Shown: in pieces, positions 1 through 11,677 of the stretch
How positions within the stretch are numbered: position 1 is the stretch's first letter
Layout: the number at the start of each line of letters is the position of its first letter
NCBI GenBank assembly: GCA_949130495.1
Contig: OX422222.1
Coordinates: 275,828,109-275,892,108, forward strand
DNA length: 64,000 nucleotides
Source of the DNA: Sambucus nigra
Lineage: Eukaryota > Streptophyta > Magnoliopsida > Dipsacales > Adoxaceae
Reading direction: 5' to 3'
Notes under the pieces: model-generated
Told to the model about the DNA's origin: nothing
Seen by the model: only the letters and a program-made list of their open reading frames with translations
The model's database searches: none
Program-made: the position numbers and the translations under genes

Positions 1-1303
1 GCCATATTTGACCCAAAGTCAACTCCTGAACCCGGGAGCGATCCAAAGTACTTTCGAAGGTATCTAAGTTACCTTTCAAATGGTCTACCCCTTGCATGAT
101 TCTGACCAACGGTTTGCCCCCGACATCCGATTTCCCGAAAATGCCTAAAACACATTGCCAAATGGCAGGTTCCAGACCCTGCCTATCGGCAGGTGCCGAT
201 AGGCAGGATCAGGTCTATGACAATCGGCAGTGAACTGAGCCTGTAAAAGGAGGCCTTCACGTCATTTTTAAGAGGAGCACAGATCTGATAAAATTCACTC
301 TCAACGAATCCCAGAAACCTCTCTCGAAGGCAGCGTGATCTCAACTTCCAAACCCCTATTTTACTTCCACTTTTCATCATCCTTTTCATCAAACTTGGTG
401 AATTAGCCACTCTCCATCATCATCCAAGTGCAAGGGCTTCTCCCCAACACTCAAGATCAAGCTCAAGATCTTCAAGAAGGTCCAACTTTCTCTTAAATTC
501 CCTTAAATTCTCAATAACTAGTTTTTATTACTTAGCACTTTTATTATCTCATCTCACCCATCCTAATATACTTTTTATAGTATTATTGCACATCTCTTAT
601 TTTCATAAAAATAAAACCCAAAAAAACAAGAAAAAGCAGGTTTGCTCATAAATTCCAAATAGGGATTCTCATACTTTTCTCACAACTAAAACACTTTTTA
701 ACACACGCACACACACCCAAAAATAAGAGATCCCCTATTTGGATTTATGGGATAAACCCCACCCCTCGTTTTGTATGCGAACTACGTGGACTTTGATGCC
801 TTTATATGCTACGTAGGCATCTCGGGGTAAAACCCAAGAATCGAGTCCTTTTCTTATTTTTTCTCTTATTTTCTATTTTCTCTAAACCTAATCTTCTTAT
901 ATTCTATATACTTGCCCTTAGTGACGTATTACTCCATATGCATTATCATTCCATTATAACGATCAACGTAAGGGTAATCGCATAAATCTTATTTGTCTAA
1001 TACTATTCTTATATCTTCCTACGGATGGATCGCTTTATCTTTTCCATGATACAAGTCAAGGATTTCTATCTCCACCATATATATACACATGCACACATAT
1101 CATGGGGGAAATATAAAGGAAAATAGCAAATATCCATGAGAGACCGAAAGGGCGGAATGGGTGCCTAACAACTTCCCATTTCGTAACCAAGCCTCCGAAC
1201 CCTTCTCGAATAATTTTGGTTTCGCATGCACCAGTATGTCTTTGGGTGCCATCCTTCGGGATGGCTTCCCCTTTTTCTTTTGTCTGTGTTGAGTAAAATA
1301 GAC
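1..1303 (+). repeat. Partial Ogre/Tat-like gypsy LTR, 3' part
   Basis: No gene is visible. The stretch resembles the 3' part of an Ogre/Tat-type Ty3/gypsy LTR: it has a 'ctacgtaggcatctcggg' segment near 811, a 'gggtgcctaacaacttccc' segment near 1159, and ends at 1303 just before TAGCGACTCTG, which resembles the TGGCGACTCTG primer site of that lineage with one change. The family link comes from recalled motifs, not an alignment. The 5' end of the LTR lies outside the window and no partner LTR was found, so it is a remnant or a solo LTR. Confidence 0.45.
178..207. repeat. Perfect 14-bp hairpin, 2-nt loop
   Basis: Positions 178-191 are the exact reverse complement of 194-207, with GG between. 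It lies inside the Ogre/Tat-like LTR remnant. Part of the arm (atcggcag) recurs at about 221-228. It may be an LTR secondary structure; nothing shows that it is expressed. Confidence 0.8.
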
Positions 1304-2275
1304 TAGCGACTCTGAATCTCTCTACATTTTTACACCTCATCTCAAATGACGCCGACCGAAGTGCTCCCGAGAGGGATGCGCGGGACTCGAAGGATCCTCT
1401 CCCTTTGCACGCCCACCCACGCGATGAGCATCGAGGATGGCCACACACCCTATAATATATACTCGTATCCAATCCCCACTATCCCCTCTCCATTTGAGAT
1501 AACTATGGATAGAGTTTATATCCGTGATACGCTTTGAGGATTGAGAATTGCCAAGGGAGAGAAGGGTATGAGTTCCATTATGGGTGACGTGGTGCATAAT
1601 CCCCTACTACATCCTTACGAGTCCCGTGTCAGAGTGATTGAGGTGTTGTAAGGTAAAGAGGATGAGGTCTTATGGTTAGATGAGCAAGGCGGTGTTTGAC
1701 ATATCAACGACTTTATATTTATGATTTGTAATTAAAATGTTATTTTGATGTAAATAAACACGTATTCGATGTAATCAGGTTTGATTTTTTTAATTGAGGA
1801 TTTGGTTTTATTACATTTAATTGCATATTATATTATGGTTGGTTGTTGCTCTTTTATTTGAACAAAAAATGTCATTTTTGGTTGTTTTAATGCAAGTTTT
1901 CTATTAGACAGTAGATTGTGTTTTCACGATCTTTGATTATGACAACATCATGACAAGAGAAGATTTTACATAGTCCATGACCGTGACAAGATTGCGATAA
2001 GAGAAGATCTTTCACGATCCATAACTGTGACATAAATTGGGCTGACACGGCCTGTGATGGTGGCAAGATCATAAAAAGAGAAGATTTTTCATGGTCATTG
2101 ACCATTACATGACTGTGATAATATATGTGTTGTCAATGTCCTTGACCTTGACAAAACATTTATCACCCCTAGGTTTGATAAAAAAAATTAGTGTTAAAAG
2201 GACTATGATAACTAACAGTCCTTGATATTAACAAGGGGTTTTGTCGGGCCTATAATTATCACGATCCTTGGCCGT
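1304..2275. other. Non-coding stretch with degenerate repeats
   Basis: After the primer-site-like TAGCGACTCTG (1304-1314) a GC-richer leader runs to about 1600 and then becomes AT-rich. Between about 1910 and 2140 a degenerate unit recurs three times, anchored on AAGAGAAGAT at about 1957, 1999 and 2077 and followed by a variant of 'cat(a/g)gtcc'. The reading frames here are short and of low complexity, and I support no gene. Confidence 0.4.
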
Positions 2276-2279
2276 CACA

Positions 2280-3010
2280 ATTCCTTCTTTTCATCATTCA
2301 GGATAATGACAATCTGACTATTTTCGTGTAGTGTGAACTCCTCTATTATATCCTTTCTGCACATTATTCTTATTGGATTTTTTGGAAGGTTGTTTGACCT
2401 TATTATCAGCATTGAGAAGTTGGTCTTCAACATTGGCATATTTCTCGGTGCACACCATAAGGTCATCAATGGACGATGCTAACTTATTTATGAGGGACTA
2501 ATAGAGGTTGTCTGATCTATCCATGCCAAATTAAAAAGATGAAATTAGAAATTGCTCATTGAAATTATCAATCTCATTTAATAGTTCCCACTACACTGAG
2601 CATATTTCCTGAGAGACGCCCCTTTCTTTCATCAATTGATGATTAGGTAGTCGATCTCCTTCACTGTTATCATGCTAGTGATGAAACGGGTTGTAAAATT
2701 ATCATCTAATTCCTAGAAGAAGGATATTAACCTAGGGGTTATGTTATCAAACCACCTGAGGTTGATGCCCTCAAAAGCAGATGTAAAAAAATGAAATTAA
2801 AGGGCATTGTGATGTATCCATAGGTACATGGACTATTTATAGTGCCTGATGTGATGGCTTGGATCTGTCTTACCATCGTGTATAGTAATCTTAGGAATGG
2901 AGAACTTTGTAGGGAATCTGATGACTCTGAGTTAATAATTAAAGGGCATGCTGACTTGGGACCAATAAATCTTCGTGGAAGGTCCTTTGGACTTCGATAT
3001 ATATTGGAAT
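2280..3010 (-). pseudogene. Ty3/gypsy gag relic
   Basis: Reading the reverse strand from about 3010 down gives a broken frame with the layout of a Tat-type gypsy capsid region. An 'IPYKVLHS' stretch followed by 'YYTRW.DRSKPSHQ' resembles the family's 'IPKI..YDG..DP..HI' start. Next comes a helix-rich middle, and the end contains 'DDLMVCTEKYANVEDQLLNADNK', of which 'EKYANVEDQLL' matches the usual 'KYA..ED' tail. Several stops and frameshifts interrupt it. Gag would coat the element RNA in virus-like particles. It lies downstream (on the reverse strand) of the degenerate primer site at 4110-4131, so both probably belong to one old reverse-strand element. No protease, RT or integrase follows toward position 1. 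The assignment rests on motif resemblance only. Confidence 0.45.
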
Positions 3011-3017
3011 TTGGCAT

Positions 3018-4103
3018 CCCTCCACTTTGTTCTTGATAAATTCACATTGACCATCATTATGGGCATTATTCTTTAGAGGTATGGATTTGACTGAACTATT
3101 ATTATAACTTCATTCAGTCAATTAAACTAGATCAAAACCATCACATATGGTTCCGTGGACAAAAGTATGATCTGGTTGTAGACGATTAGAGCATAGTTCT
3201 TGTGGACTTGTAGATTTAGAGATATTTCATTATGGCCAACCTAAGGGAGTTTATGATATCGGATTCTTCCTTTTCTTTTATGATGTTCAAAGTTGTGGGA
3301 GATAGATTCATACCATTCAGATTGTTCAATAAATAACCTCTTCAATCGAGTAATCGACCCATCTTACACAATTAGTTATTCCTTATAGGGGTTAGCAAGT
3401 CGTGATGTTTCATTCCTAGCAAGGAAATCAGTAAAGGGAGTGTTATGTCGATGGATGGGATGGGAACTACGAGGAGTGAATCGTCAAGAACTTGTATCAC
3501 TAGGAGGGTGAAGGGATCTGTAATGAGTTTGTTCCTTCCTTACAATCCAAAATTATGATAGAATATAGCTCCTAACGTGGGAATGTTAGGTCTAGTGGGA
3601 ATTCCCGTCTATTGAAAGATGGTATTCACTAGTGGTGGATATTAAAATATTTTCCCACAAACGATACCAATTTTGGGGGGATATAAATCCAACAATAATA
3701 ACATGAAAATGACACAAATGGATAAGGTTTGATAGGTCGACCTATTTAGGTCCATGAGGAAGGGAGAATATAGTTCTATTATTTTTAGCAAGAGAAGAAG
3801 GAGATGGATTGGAGTGATAGAGTTACTAGCTGAGAGTAAAAGCCATGGATATATCCTTTTTCATGACTAGGGATGTCTGATTAATAGGTATAAGAGTCTT
3901 AACCCAAAGAACTATGTTCGTAGAGTCCACTAGTAGTATTCCTCCAATTGAACTTTTTCTTAAGGAAGTTGAGCAGTATCGGATTTGTATTTGGTCGCAT
4001 TTACCGTTATCTATGGCAGTTTGTCATTAGTTAATCTCAATATGTAATAGATCTTGCAATAGGTTAGTCATAGAGTTTTATTGGCTACTTCCCATGAAAA
4101 ACA
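3018..4103. other. No gene seen
   Basis: AT-rich sequence without a usable reading frame. By position it would be the leader between the degenerate gypsy primer site (4110-4131) and the gag relic. I see no repeat, tRNA or regulatory signal that I can support. Confidence 0.3.
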
Positions 4104-4109
4104 TTGATT

Positions 4110-4131
4110 CTTGCACAAATCGAGCCAAAAA
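4110..4131 (-). other. Degenerate gypsy primer-binding site
   Basis: On the reverse strand TTTTTGGCTCG (4131-4121) and the following bases resemble the TTTTGGCCCCGTCTGTGGGAA site of element E3 at 12316, with several mismatches. It abuts a TG (4132) that could be the LTR edge. Weak evidence. Confidence 0.3.
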
Positions 4132-4429
4132 TGTTGATTACATAGTTAGACGATATATAAAGAGAGTTTTGTTCATTAGCATATATGGATATTTAAACGA
4201 AGAATCATGCATGACTTTTCTACATCAAAGATTTTGCATGTTATTCTAAATATTGAAAAGCATATCCTTCTATGGTTACTTTTGGTTGAATCATCTCAAG
4301 TCTTAAACACACACCTACACAGTTTTATTTTACTTTGAAAATATTATTGTCATCGGATAAAGTGAAATTTTCAAAAAGGGACAACCATGTCTTCATGTTT
4401 TAGCTATATCTTTAGATATTGCCTATGTG

Positions 4430-5621
4430 TGGCTGGGTTTTAAACCAGTTCACATGGAATCATTGTTAAGGCTTGAAAAGGTTTTCGCCTAACACCGTAT
4501 GTATGGCTTCAAACCTGTATCATGCGCACAACATGTCACATTTTGGATCTTTAAAAACTTTATGCCTCAAACCATGCTCATGGCTTTAATATTGACTCAT
4601 GTGCATGATTATCATGTTTTTGCATGACTTTAGCCTTGGTCAAAAAGCGTGTGCATGGAGCCTTTTTTATCATGCACACAACCTTACCAGGTATTGAAAT
4701 ATTTATATAAAAGGGGTTTTCCCTCCTATTTTGAGATATCCTTTTCCTAAGTACTTCTAACACTTAGAGAGAGTATATTTTTAGGCAAGTGATCACATAA
4801 ATACTTTTTAAATTTTAATTTCACTTGATCTTCACTTCATTGAAAGAAAACCTTTAATCCATACTTATTTCATTGATTGTGAGATTTTATGGTGTTTTGA
4901 TTTAGAGAACCACTTATCCTATATTCATTCCATTAATTATGATATAAATTTAAAGATCTACACTCCAGATCTAAAAAGAGGATAAGTATCTATTAGGGAG
5001 TTGATTGATGGTGGGATCCAAGGATGGAGAATGACTTCCATGTTTGCTTGATGGATTTTTAAGAGTATCACTCATTTAAGAGGGGGATATTTTCAATGTC
5101 CATAAGTAACTTCTTAATAGGATAATAAGTTAGAGGTACTTTCTTGCGTTTGTGTAAAATTTATTTTCAACTTGAATGAGAGACTGGGGTGCACCCACAT
5201 TTTTGCCCCTATGTACAGTTTTTCCTCATACATTTTTTATTGTGCTATTTGTTGTCTTGTTTACTAATTATAAACATAATTTATGTCACACAAACACACA
5301 CTTAGATCTAAGACAGATATAACATGATCCCTTATTAAATCGAACTTAGGGTTTATATCCAATTAATTCACTATATTGATTTTGATTTTCATCCAAAGTG
5401 TTAATTGACTGATTAAACTTGAAATTAATTTTGTTTTGTTAATTTTATAATTGAAACAATTGTTTAATTGTGTGGATCTAGTAAATCTCTCCATTATAGG
5501 CATGTTTACTAGAATTGATCTAAAACTAGCTAAGGAATTTTTGAAATTCTAAATTTCTCACTAAAACTTATTCACCCCTAGGTTTATTTGAGGTTAATGG
5601 TTGCATTAAAACACACTCCCT
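4430..5621 (+). repeat. Probable 5' LTR of a SIRE-like copia relic
   Basis: A TATA box (TATATAAAAGG, 4704-4714) is followed by an untranslated-leader-like sequence. The stretch ends at about 5621 with 'ttcacccctaggttt', typical of SIRE/Maximus copia LTR ends, just before a degraded primer site. The left edge is a guess and no second LTR was found. Confidence 0.35.
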
Positions 5622-5638
5622 CAATTGTCATGAGAAAA
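5622..5638 (+). other. Degenerate tRNA-iMet primer site
   Basis: CAATTGTCATGAGA aligns with CAATTGGTATCAGAGC, the usual copia primer site, with small losses. It lies between the LTR-like end and the SIRE-like gag relic, which is the expected order. Confidence 0.35.
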
Positions 5639-5769
5639 GTTATACTTTTAAGCACTTACATGTTAGAGTTGATCTTGCTAGTTTTTGGTTTTTCTGTTGT
5701 GTTCCTTGCTCCTAGATCAAGCTTGTGATTATGATTAGATCTTGTTGGGAGATGCATCAATATCATGAT

Positions 5770-7690
5770 GGAAGTTCTATTAATCGTCCTAATTACTTTG
5801 ATGTCACAAGTTGTGGACATCAAGAAATTAAAAATGTGTTCTCATTTTAAGTGGAAGCATGAGCGTGTATGGATAAGTGTAGAATATGATTGTAATAGTC
5901 CCACAATTGATGATGAATGTGTTAGAATTAACAACCAAGAGTGAGTTGGATGGATGCCAAGTTTTTTTCTTGAAATTATAACCCAGATGCTTTTAATACT
6001 ATTTTTGCATTGGTTAACACACAAGAGTTTAACTGAATATTCAATTATGAGATAAGTAAACAAGCATGTGATATATTAAGAATTACTCCTGATGGAACTT
6101 CAAATGTCAAAAGGGAGAATTTGCAAACCAATGGGAGAAGTTTCAAACCAATGTGACTATATTTGAAACCATGAGAATCAATGAAGAATAGATTTTCAAT
6201 GAATTTTACACTAGATTGATTGATGTCGCCTATGCCTCTTTTAAACTGCAAGAGAAGATTCCTAAGAAAAAAATGGGGAAGACGATTTTGAAAATTTTAG
6301 CTACATGATTCAAAAACTAATGTTACTATCCTTAATGAAATTCAGGATACAAACACATGTATCTTTGAAGAATTGGTTGAATCACTTTAAATTTGTTATC
6401 AATAGGAACATTCTATTGTGGCTAAACCAAAGAAGGATATAGCTTTTGTTATCGAGACTAGTGGCAAGGTAGAAACTAGCAAAGGTGAAGATGGGACTAA
6501 AGAGAATGTGTTAAGTGGATGTTGCTTTATATGTAAAACATTTCAGGAAATTGTATAAAATTAATAAGAAATTTTTCAATAATGAAAATAAATTTTAACA
6601 TAAGAAACACAAGTCCTAGATATGACCCACAAAGTATCTATGAGAGAAATGTGACTAAGATTGGAAAGGAAAGGAAATAAAAGAGGATAAGTGTTTTAGA
6701 TGTGTTGGTGCAAGATATCATATAAATGTGTGTTCAACATACTTGGAAAATAAAGAACATCACAAAGACTTTGAGAAGAGAAAGAAAATATATGTGGAAA
6801 GTTTGAGTGACTCGGATAGAAATTCCAATGATAGTTCTTCTAATGATGAATGTAGAAATGATATTTCATTCATGGTGAGATTGGAAGAACAAGGAAAGGT
6901 GTGCGGTGATAGTTCGTCTTTTGATGATCTTGTGAAGAAAATAGGGTCAAGGAGTCTAATAATAGGTCTCTTAGTGATACTTCATCGTGTAGGGCTATAG
7001 GATCACATGTATCATACCCTAGATCATTCCATGGGAGTGATAATGAAGTTGAAGACATACATGAGGCCTTTAATGATCTTTAACAATTGTCTTTGAAATT
7101 GAAAAGGTCAAATATTAAACTTTTGATCAAAATGAAACCCATACAATTTGAACAATATTTCAAACATAAAAGAGTTGAAAAAGCTCAATTGGAGATTTCA
7201 AAACTTCAAGAAAAAACTGATTGTTTGTTTAATTAAATTGATTTTTTGAAAAAAATGAGATTCTTGTGGAAAAAAGATTAAGTTGAGTTTCAAAAATAAA
7301 TTTTAAAGGTTGATTTTAAAAACATTAAAATTGAGCTTCAACGAGACAAAGATTCAAAAGTAAACTTGGATGAAAGATCAAGTGTTCTTGATAACATTAT
7401 ATTGAACCATTGTCAAATAAAAAATGAAAAAAATGGTATTTCTTTTGTGTAACCAATAAAAGATAAGAATGTCGATTCAAAATCAAAAGATAAAATTTCT
7501 TCTTATAGAAAGACCTTGACTAAGGAACAAACTCCTTAAATGAAAAAAGGAGGTTGTACCTATGTCATCATCTAGGTATCATACCTGTGGGTTTTTTTTT
7601 GTGGGAAATACAACCAAATTGCTCACTTTTGTTTTAAGAGGAAGATTCTTGCTAAAGTAAAAAAGACATCTCATGAACCATGTAAGAGAG
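5770..7690 (+). pseudogene. SIRE-like Ty1/copia gag relic
   Basis: Conceptual translation on the + strand, allowing frameshifts and stops, gives the order of a SIRE/Maximus-type Gag. An N-terminal 'GSSINRPNYFDV' lies near 5773. 'NPDAFNTIFALVN' and 'KQACDILRITPDGTSNVK' follow (about 5983-6110), matching the UBN2 capsid pattern 'AWEIL...HEGT..VK'. A CCHC-like knuckle 'CFRCVGARYHINVC' is at about 6693-6734, then an acidic serine-rich tail 'SLSDSDRNSNDSSSNDE', a coiled-coil part (about 7050-7400) and a second knuckle-like 'CGKYNQIAHFCFK' near 7605. Gag packages the element RNA. Many stops show an old copy. No protease or RT follows before 8770. Family assignment is by motif order and is fairly secure for copia Gag, less so for the exact lineage. 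Confidence 0.6.
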
Positions 7691-7699
7691 TAGTTTAAT

Positions 7700-8769
7700 A
7701 CTATATTTTTGGTATGTTTTTACTTGAACAATGAGGCTGCACTTCCGTATATGTCTTACCCAAAAATTAAAGTTTTCATCGTTCAAGGGTTTGTACTATT
7801 CGTTAAAAAAATAATTTTTGATATAGAAGAGAGGTGGAGAGGAGAAACCTAAATTTCTTTGGTGTAAATATGTGGTTTCTGTCATGAAAAATGATGGAGG
7901 GAGAATGGGAGTAGTGTTCTTGTGAGGATATGCATTAATAATCAGATGGTGTGGATAAAGAGGGTGGTTATGCTTCCTCTTTACAGATTGTTTTTTAATA
8001 AGGGAGAGAGGCTTTATTTATAGCCAAATGTGACTTAGTGGTCTACCGTATGTCAAGAAAGTTATGATGACATATTTTCTATTTTAAATGGTATGTGTCC
8101 TATAATATATGTTTCACCCTCCACACTAGAATAATTGTCTAGTTGATGTTGTCGAATGCGCACGATAATATCTAAGTCACATAAACATATGCCGTGTTAT
8201 GAACTTTTATTATAATTAATAAATTTTCTTAATATGATTTAATAATTTAATGGAAGGCTTATCATTATGCCCCTTCTATAAACAAAAACCTAAGTTTAGG
8301 ATATATGTGTCTTTATGTTCTCATTATAGGCTATCTGTACATTTAAACCAATCTTGTAGGTGGTTGTTAGATAGAAATTCTAGGTTCTTTCAAAATAGGA
8401 GGTTATAAAGAGAAATCCCATTGTTGAGCTTAGAGATAGATTATCAAGTTGATGAGAGAGGTTGACATGATTGTTAATGTAAGAATAAAGGTTAAGGGTG
8501 AGATTCCTAGACCTAGCTTTAATTTTCTCATTCCTAGGAGCATGATTCCTATGAGGAGATATGGATGGATACCTAAGGTTTCTATAGGTATGCGAAGAAA
8601 TTCCCCGATAAGGAAAGTAGAGGTTGACTTGACTCAAAGGAAAGTTACGAAGAAGGAAGTTGTCTTGTGCCTCTTAAAATCAAGGAGAGGCACTACCCCA
8701 GGCTACTAAGCTTGGTAGTTTTCCTAGGATGACAAGGGCTTTGCTTGTGTAGATACTCTACCTAGGTAC
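7700..8769. other. No recognisable gene
   Basis: Follows the SIRE-like gag relic. A basic reading frame of 86 codons at 8449-8709 (+) has no motif I recognise and may be chance. The stretch ends at the left TSD of element E1. Confidence 0.3.
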
Positions 8770-9386
8770 TCTGTTGTAAGGATAAATTTTTTAATAAAGT
8801 CAATTTATATATTTTTTTCTTATTTTATGTTAGAAAAAACTCATGGAATCATAGGTTACGACTTGATTATGTTGACATTTCAAGCCTATGATGTGGTTTC
8901 TTGAAGACTTAACTGCCAAGTTAGAAGATCTATGTCATCGTGTTGTGTTTCATACGCATTTACATCTTTATGTTCCCATGATCTCTCAAGTTTGAATGCG
9001 TAAATATTTTGATACTTGAAGACTATTTATTTAGGGTTTAGGTTTTTGTAAAATTATTTTTAAAATGTTCTAAAATGGTTTTATCCTTTATAGTATTTTT
9101 TTTATAAAGAAATATATCTTTCTCGCGACTTCATTAGAACCATATATAGTATGGCGTTAGAACGAGATATGGTACCCCATGAGAACAAGTTCCAATGAAG
9201 TTCAGACGAACCAACTTTATCCTGCACTATAAAGTCATTTGATAATTCATTGGATACATGTTCGAATAAGATGTTATACTTCATTCGAATGAGGTCTAAA
9301 GTTGTTCGAACGAGCCTACGAAATTTTATTATTTTTTATATGTTCCAAATTACTTTTCATCCTTATCTCAATTTTTGAAAACCTCT

Positions 9387-9395
9387 TATAAATAG
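9387..9395 (+). promoter_or_regulatory. E1 LTR TATA box
   Basis: TATAAATAG, 60-90 bp after the TTCGAA motif cluster. In the 3' LTR the matching site is decayed to CATAAACAG. Confidence 0.55.
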
Positions 9396-9627
9396 GAGTG
9401 TGGAGAAACCATTTTATTAGAGATAGAAACTTATATTTTCAGTTCCCATACTCTATCAAAAATCTCTCCAAAATCCTAGTTTACACCCAAGTTATTTAGG
9501 ATCCAAGTGTTCATTATATTATGATTTAAGATCCTATTTTGGTCACCTATTCTTTATTCTCTACATTCTGTGAGAATTGTTTCATATGGTGGACTTCGTA
9601 TTTTCTATTTACACACGGAGGATACCA

Positions 9628-9821
9628 TGTTTGTTATGTTCTTTTAATAACCCTGAAACTCCACACGAATAAGCCCTTTGGACTCCCCCATGCGAGCTAA
9701 ACAGGGGGGATGTTGTGACAGAGCCACCCTAACACACGCCCCGCTTAAATTCTAGTTGGTATCCGCTGGGGGGTTTAGAAATCGTGACCTATGGCCATTT
9801 CAAATTCGTGTTTGTTGTGTT
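9628..9821. repeat. 181-bp indel between 13-bp direct repeats
   Basis: Direct repeats at 9628-9640 and 9809-9821 (12 of 13 identical) bound a GC-richer segment missing from the 3' LTR, which has one copy of the repeat near 37172. Either a segment was inserted here or it was deleted from the other LTR. Confidence 0.5.
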
Positions 9822-10310
9822 GAGGTAAAGAAGCGATGGAATCCATTGTTTAATCTGTAGATGATTATTGAGCCTGTATCTCTGGATACCGAGGCTTGTA
9901 TGGAATCATGCATTGTCAAACTACATAGTCTTACGTGCACTATGGAGGAGAGGTTGAAAATCGAAGAGAGTCAAGGCTTATGAGGATGTCAAGTTTGTAT
10001 TTTAAGTCTACCATCGTATCCTTTCTAATTTAATACATAATAAATTTGTGTGGTTGGGTCGTTCGAGATTTTTTCCGTTGTTGGTTTCTTCGCAAATCAA
10101 GCATTATGGGTTATATACTTATTTTATCTTGAACTCACCTTGATGAATGTTTAAGTTAACATAAAATTATTTAATTTGTTTAATCGCAACTTGTTTAAAA
10201 TTGGCGCTACATCTTAATTTGGATTGAATTGTTAAAGTTTAATATTTAATTTGAAAAAATTAAAGAATTGGCGTTTAATTAGACCATTTCATATACCCAC
10301 ACTCTCAAAT

Positions 10311-10322
10311 TGGTATCAGAGT
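10311..10322 (+). other. E1 primer-binding site (tRNA-iMet type)
   Basis: TGGTATCAGAGT, three bases after the LTR end. It matches TGGTATCAGAGC, complementary to the 3' end of initiator tRNA-Met, except for the last base. Confidence 0.8.
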
Positions 10323-10454
10323 GGGTACACAAAGTTATCGTGTTGATTCGTGTCTAGTGTTATTTTACGCTGATATGTTTGTCTCTCTCCCTCTCTCGTG
10401 TTTGTTTGTTTCTCTCGAAGGGTCATCATAGTGAAACTTACCTAATGCGTTTAG

Positions 10455-11150
10455 CGATGGCGATACTTTGATATTCAAGATGAGTTTAATGAGATTTATA
10501 ACCGTACTGAGAAGTTAACTCGTTTGAATTTGAAGTTTTCAAAAAGAATAAATTTCTTAAAAAAGAAAGTCTATGTTTTAAAACTAGAATTAATTTTTTG
10601 TGAATTATTCAAACTATATCCTTTATGAGAAGCTCATAGACATGAACCATGGTTTTAAAAATTTATAAGTGTCCAAGAAAGAGAGTGATGATAGAGTCCG
10701 AATTTTAGAGAATGAATTAAAGGACTCCAAGAAGTTTGAAACTAGGGTGAAAGAATGTTCCATTAAGGATGATGATAAATTGATTAAAAAGTTAAGGGCA
10801 CGTGAGAAGAATCTTAAGGATAAGTTTTCTTACATTGAGGGGGAGGGTCATAATGTTTTAGATGTTATTGAAAATTTGAAGCAGGAGTCCCTTATGTTTG
10901 AAGAGTCTAATTCCTTACATGAGTTTAGAATTTTGAAGTTAGAAGATAAACTAAAAGACTCAAGTAGTGTTGGTACTATCTCTAAATCAGTGTCTTTTTT
11001 AGAGTATCAAATGTTACCAAGGACGTTAGACAAGGTAAACCCATAGGTAACATTTCTCATGTTTACACATGTTCGTATTGTGGTAGGAAAGGTCACCTCA
11101 GGGTGTTTTGTTATGATCTTAGAAGAAGTTTCAGGAAGTCTTGATCTAGT
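10455..11150 (+). pseudogene. E1 gag tail: coiled coil plus CCHC
   Basis: No capsid (UBN2) domain is seen. A first piece reads 'NRTEKLTRLNLKFSKRINFLKKK'-like residues (about 10500-10570). The longest open part (10669-11046) is lysine/glutamate-rich with heptad-like leucines, a probable coiled coil, ending near '..LDKVNP' at a stop. In the next part a zinc knuckle 'CSYCGRKGHLRVFC' (CX2CX4HX4C) lies at about 11067-11110, followed by 'DLRRSFRKS'. The knuckle would bind RNA. The same order (coiled coil, a stop after 'NP', knuckle, then 'LVDSRML') occurs in E5, so the layout is inherited. Protease, integrase and RT are absent; the sequence becomes non-coding after about 11270. Confidence 0.6.
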
Positions 11151-11270
11151 GTCCCCATGGTTACCAAAACATGATGCATTAGGTATTCATATATTTGGGT
11201 TAGGTAAGCCATTTTGGAGGTGCTAAATGTTAGACTAGTCGATTCTCGCATGCTTGCACATGACTCTTGA

Positions 11271-11672
11271 CATGTTACATCTTATGGATGATTCCTTGAA
11301 TGTTTTTCATACACTAGCTTTTATATTTCATGTTATATCTTCTTGTTACTTATATGTTATTTATCCTTTGCATATTTTGATTTTTTTATATATTGCGTCT
11401 TACTGAAAAACAAAAAATGATTTTGTTTGCCTTTTGAGTTTTTTTTGTCATAAAATATTTAAAAACTCTATAATATTTTTGGTTCAGATATAGTTTATCT
11501 TTACACATTCGTGTGGCATATTGGTGTGTTTGAATCCACTCCGTTCCATGTGGCTTCGATATTACACTGTTATTTTACATGCTTAGATTTTTCTTAATCA
11601 TGCTTGCATGGAGTAGTTTGAAAATTACTTTCTTAATGGATTCACTTCGTAGATGCCTCCTTGCACAAATAC
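11271..11672. other. E1 internal, non-coding
   Basis: AT-rich, no gene. It resembles the region behind the gag tail of E5 (about 46700-47130). It ends at ACAAG (11673-11677), the left TSD of E3. Confidence 0.4.
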
Positions 11673-11677
11673 ACAAG

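Larger units (their letters stand above)
8775..10307 (+). repeat. E1 5' LTR
   Basis: 1533 bp, TG...CA. It contains a cluster of TTCGAA-centred motifs (9140-9320), a TATA box TATAAATAG (9387-9395) and a 181-bp segment (about 9628-9808) absent from the 3' LTR. It is clearly diverged from 36336-37658, so the insertion is old. Confidence 0.75.

Noticed and set aside
1056..1597. Open frames of 138 and 86 codons on the reverse strand
   Set aside because: They overlap each other and an LTR/leader-like region, with biased composition and no motif or conserved neighbour. Chance frames.
8449..8709. 86-codon basic frame as a small gene
   Set aside because: No recognised domain, no start context and an overlapping reverse frame of similar length; more likely chance in a decayed element.
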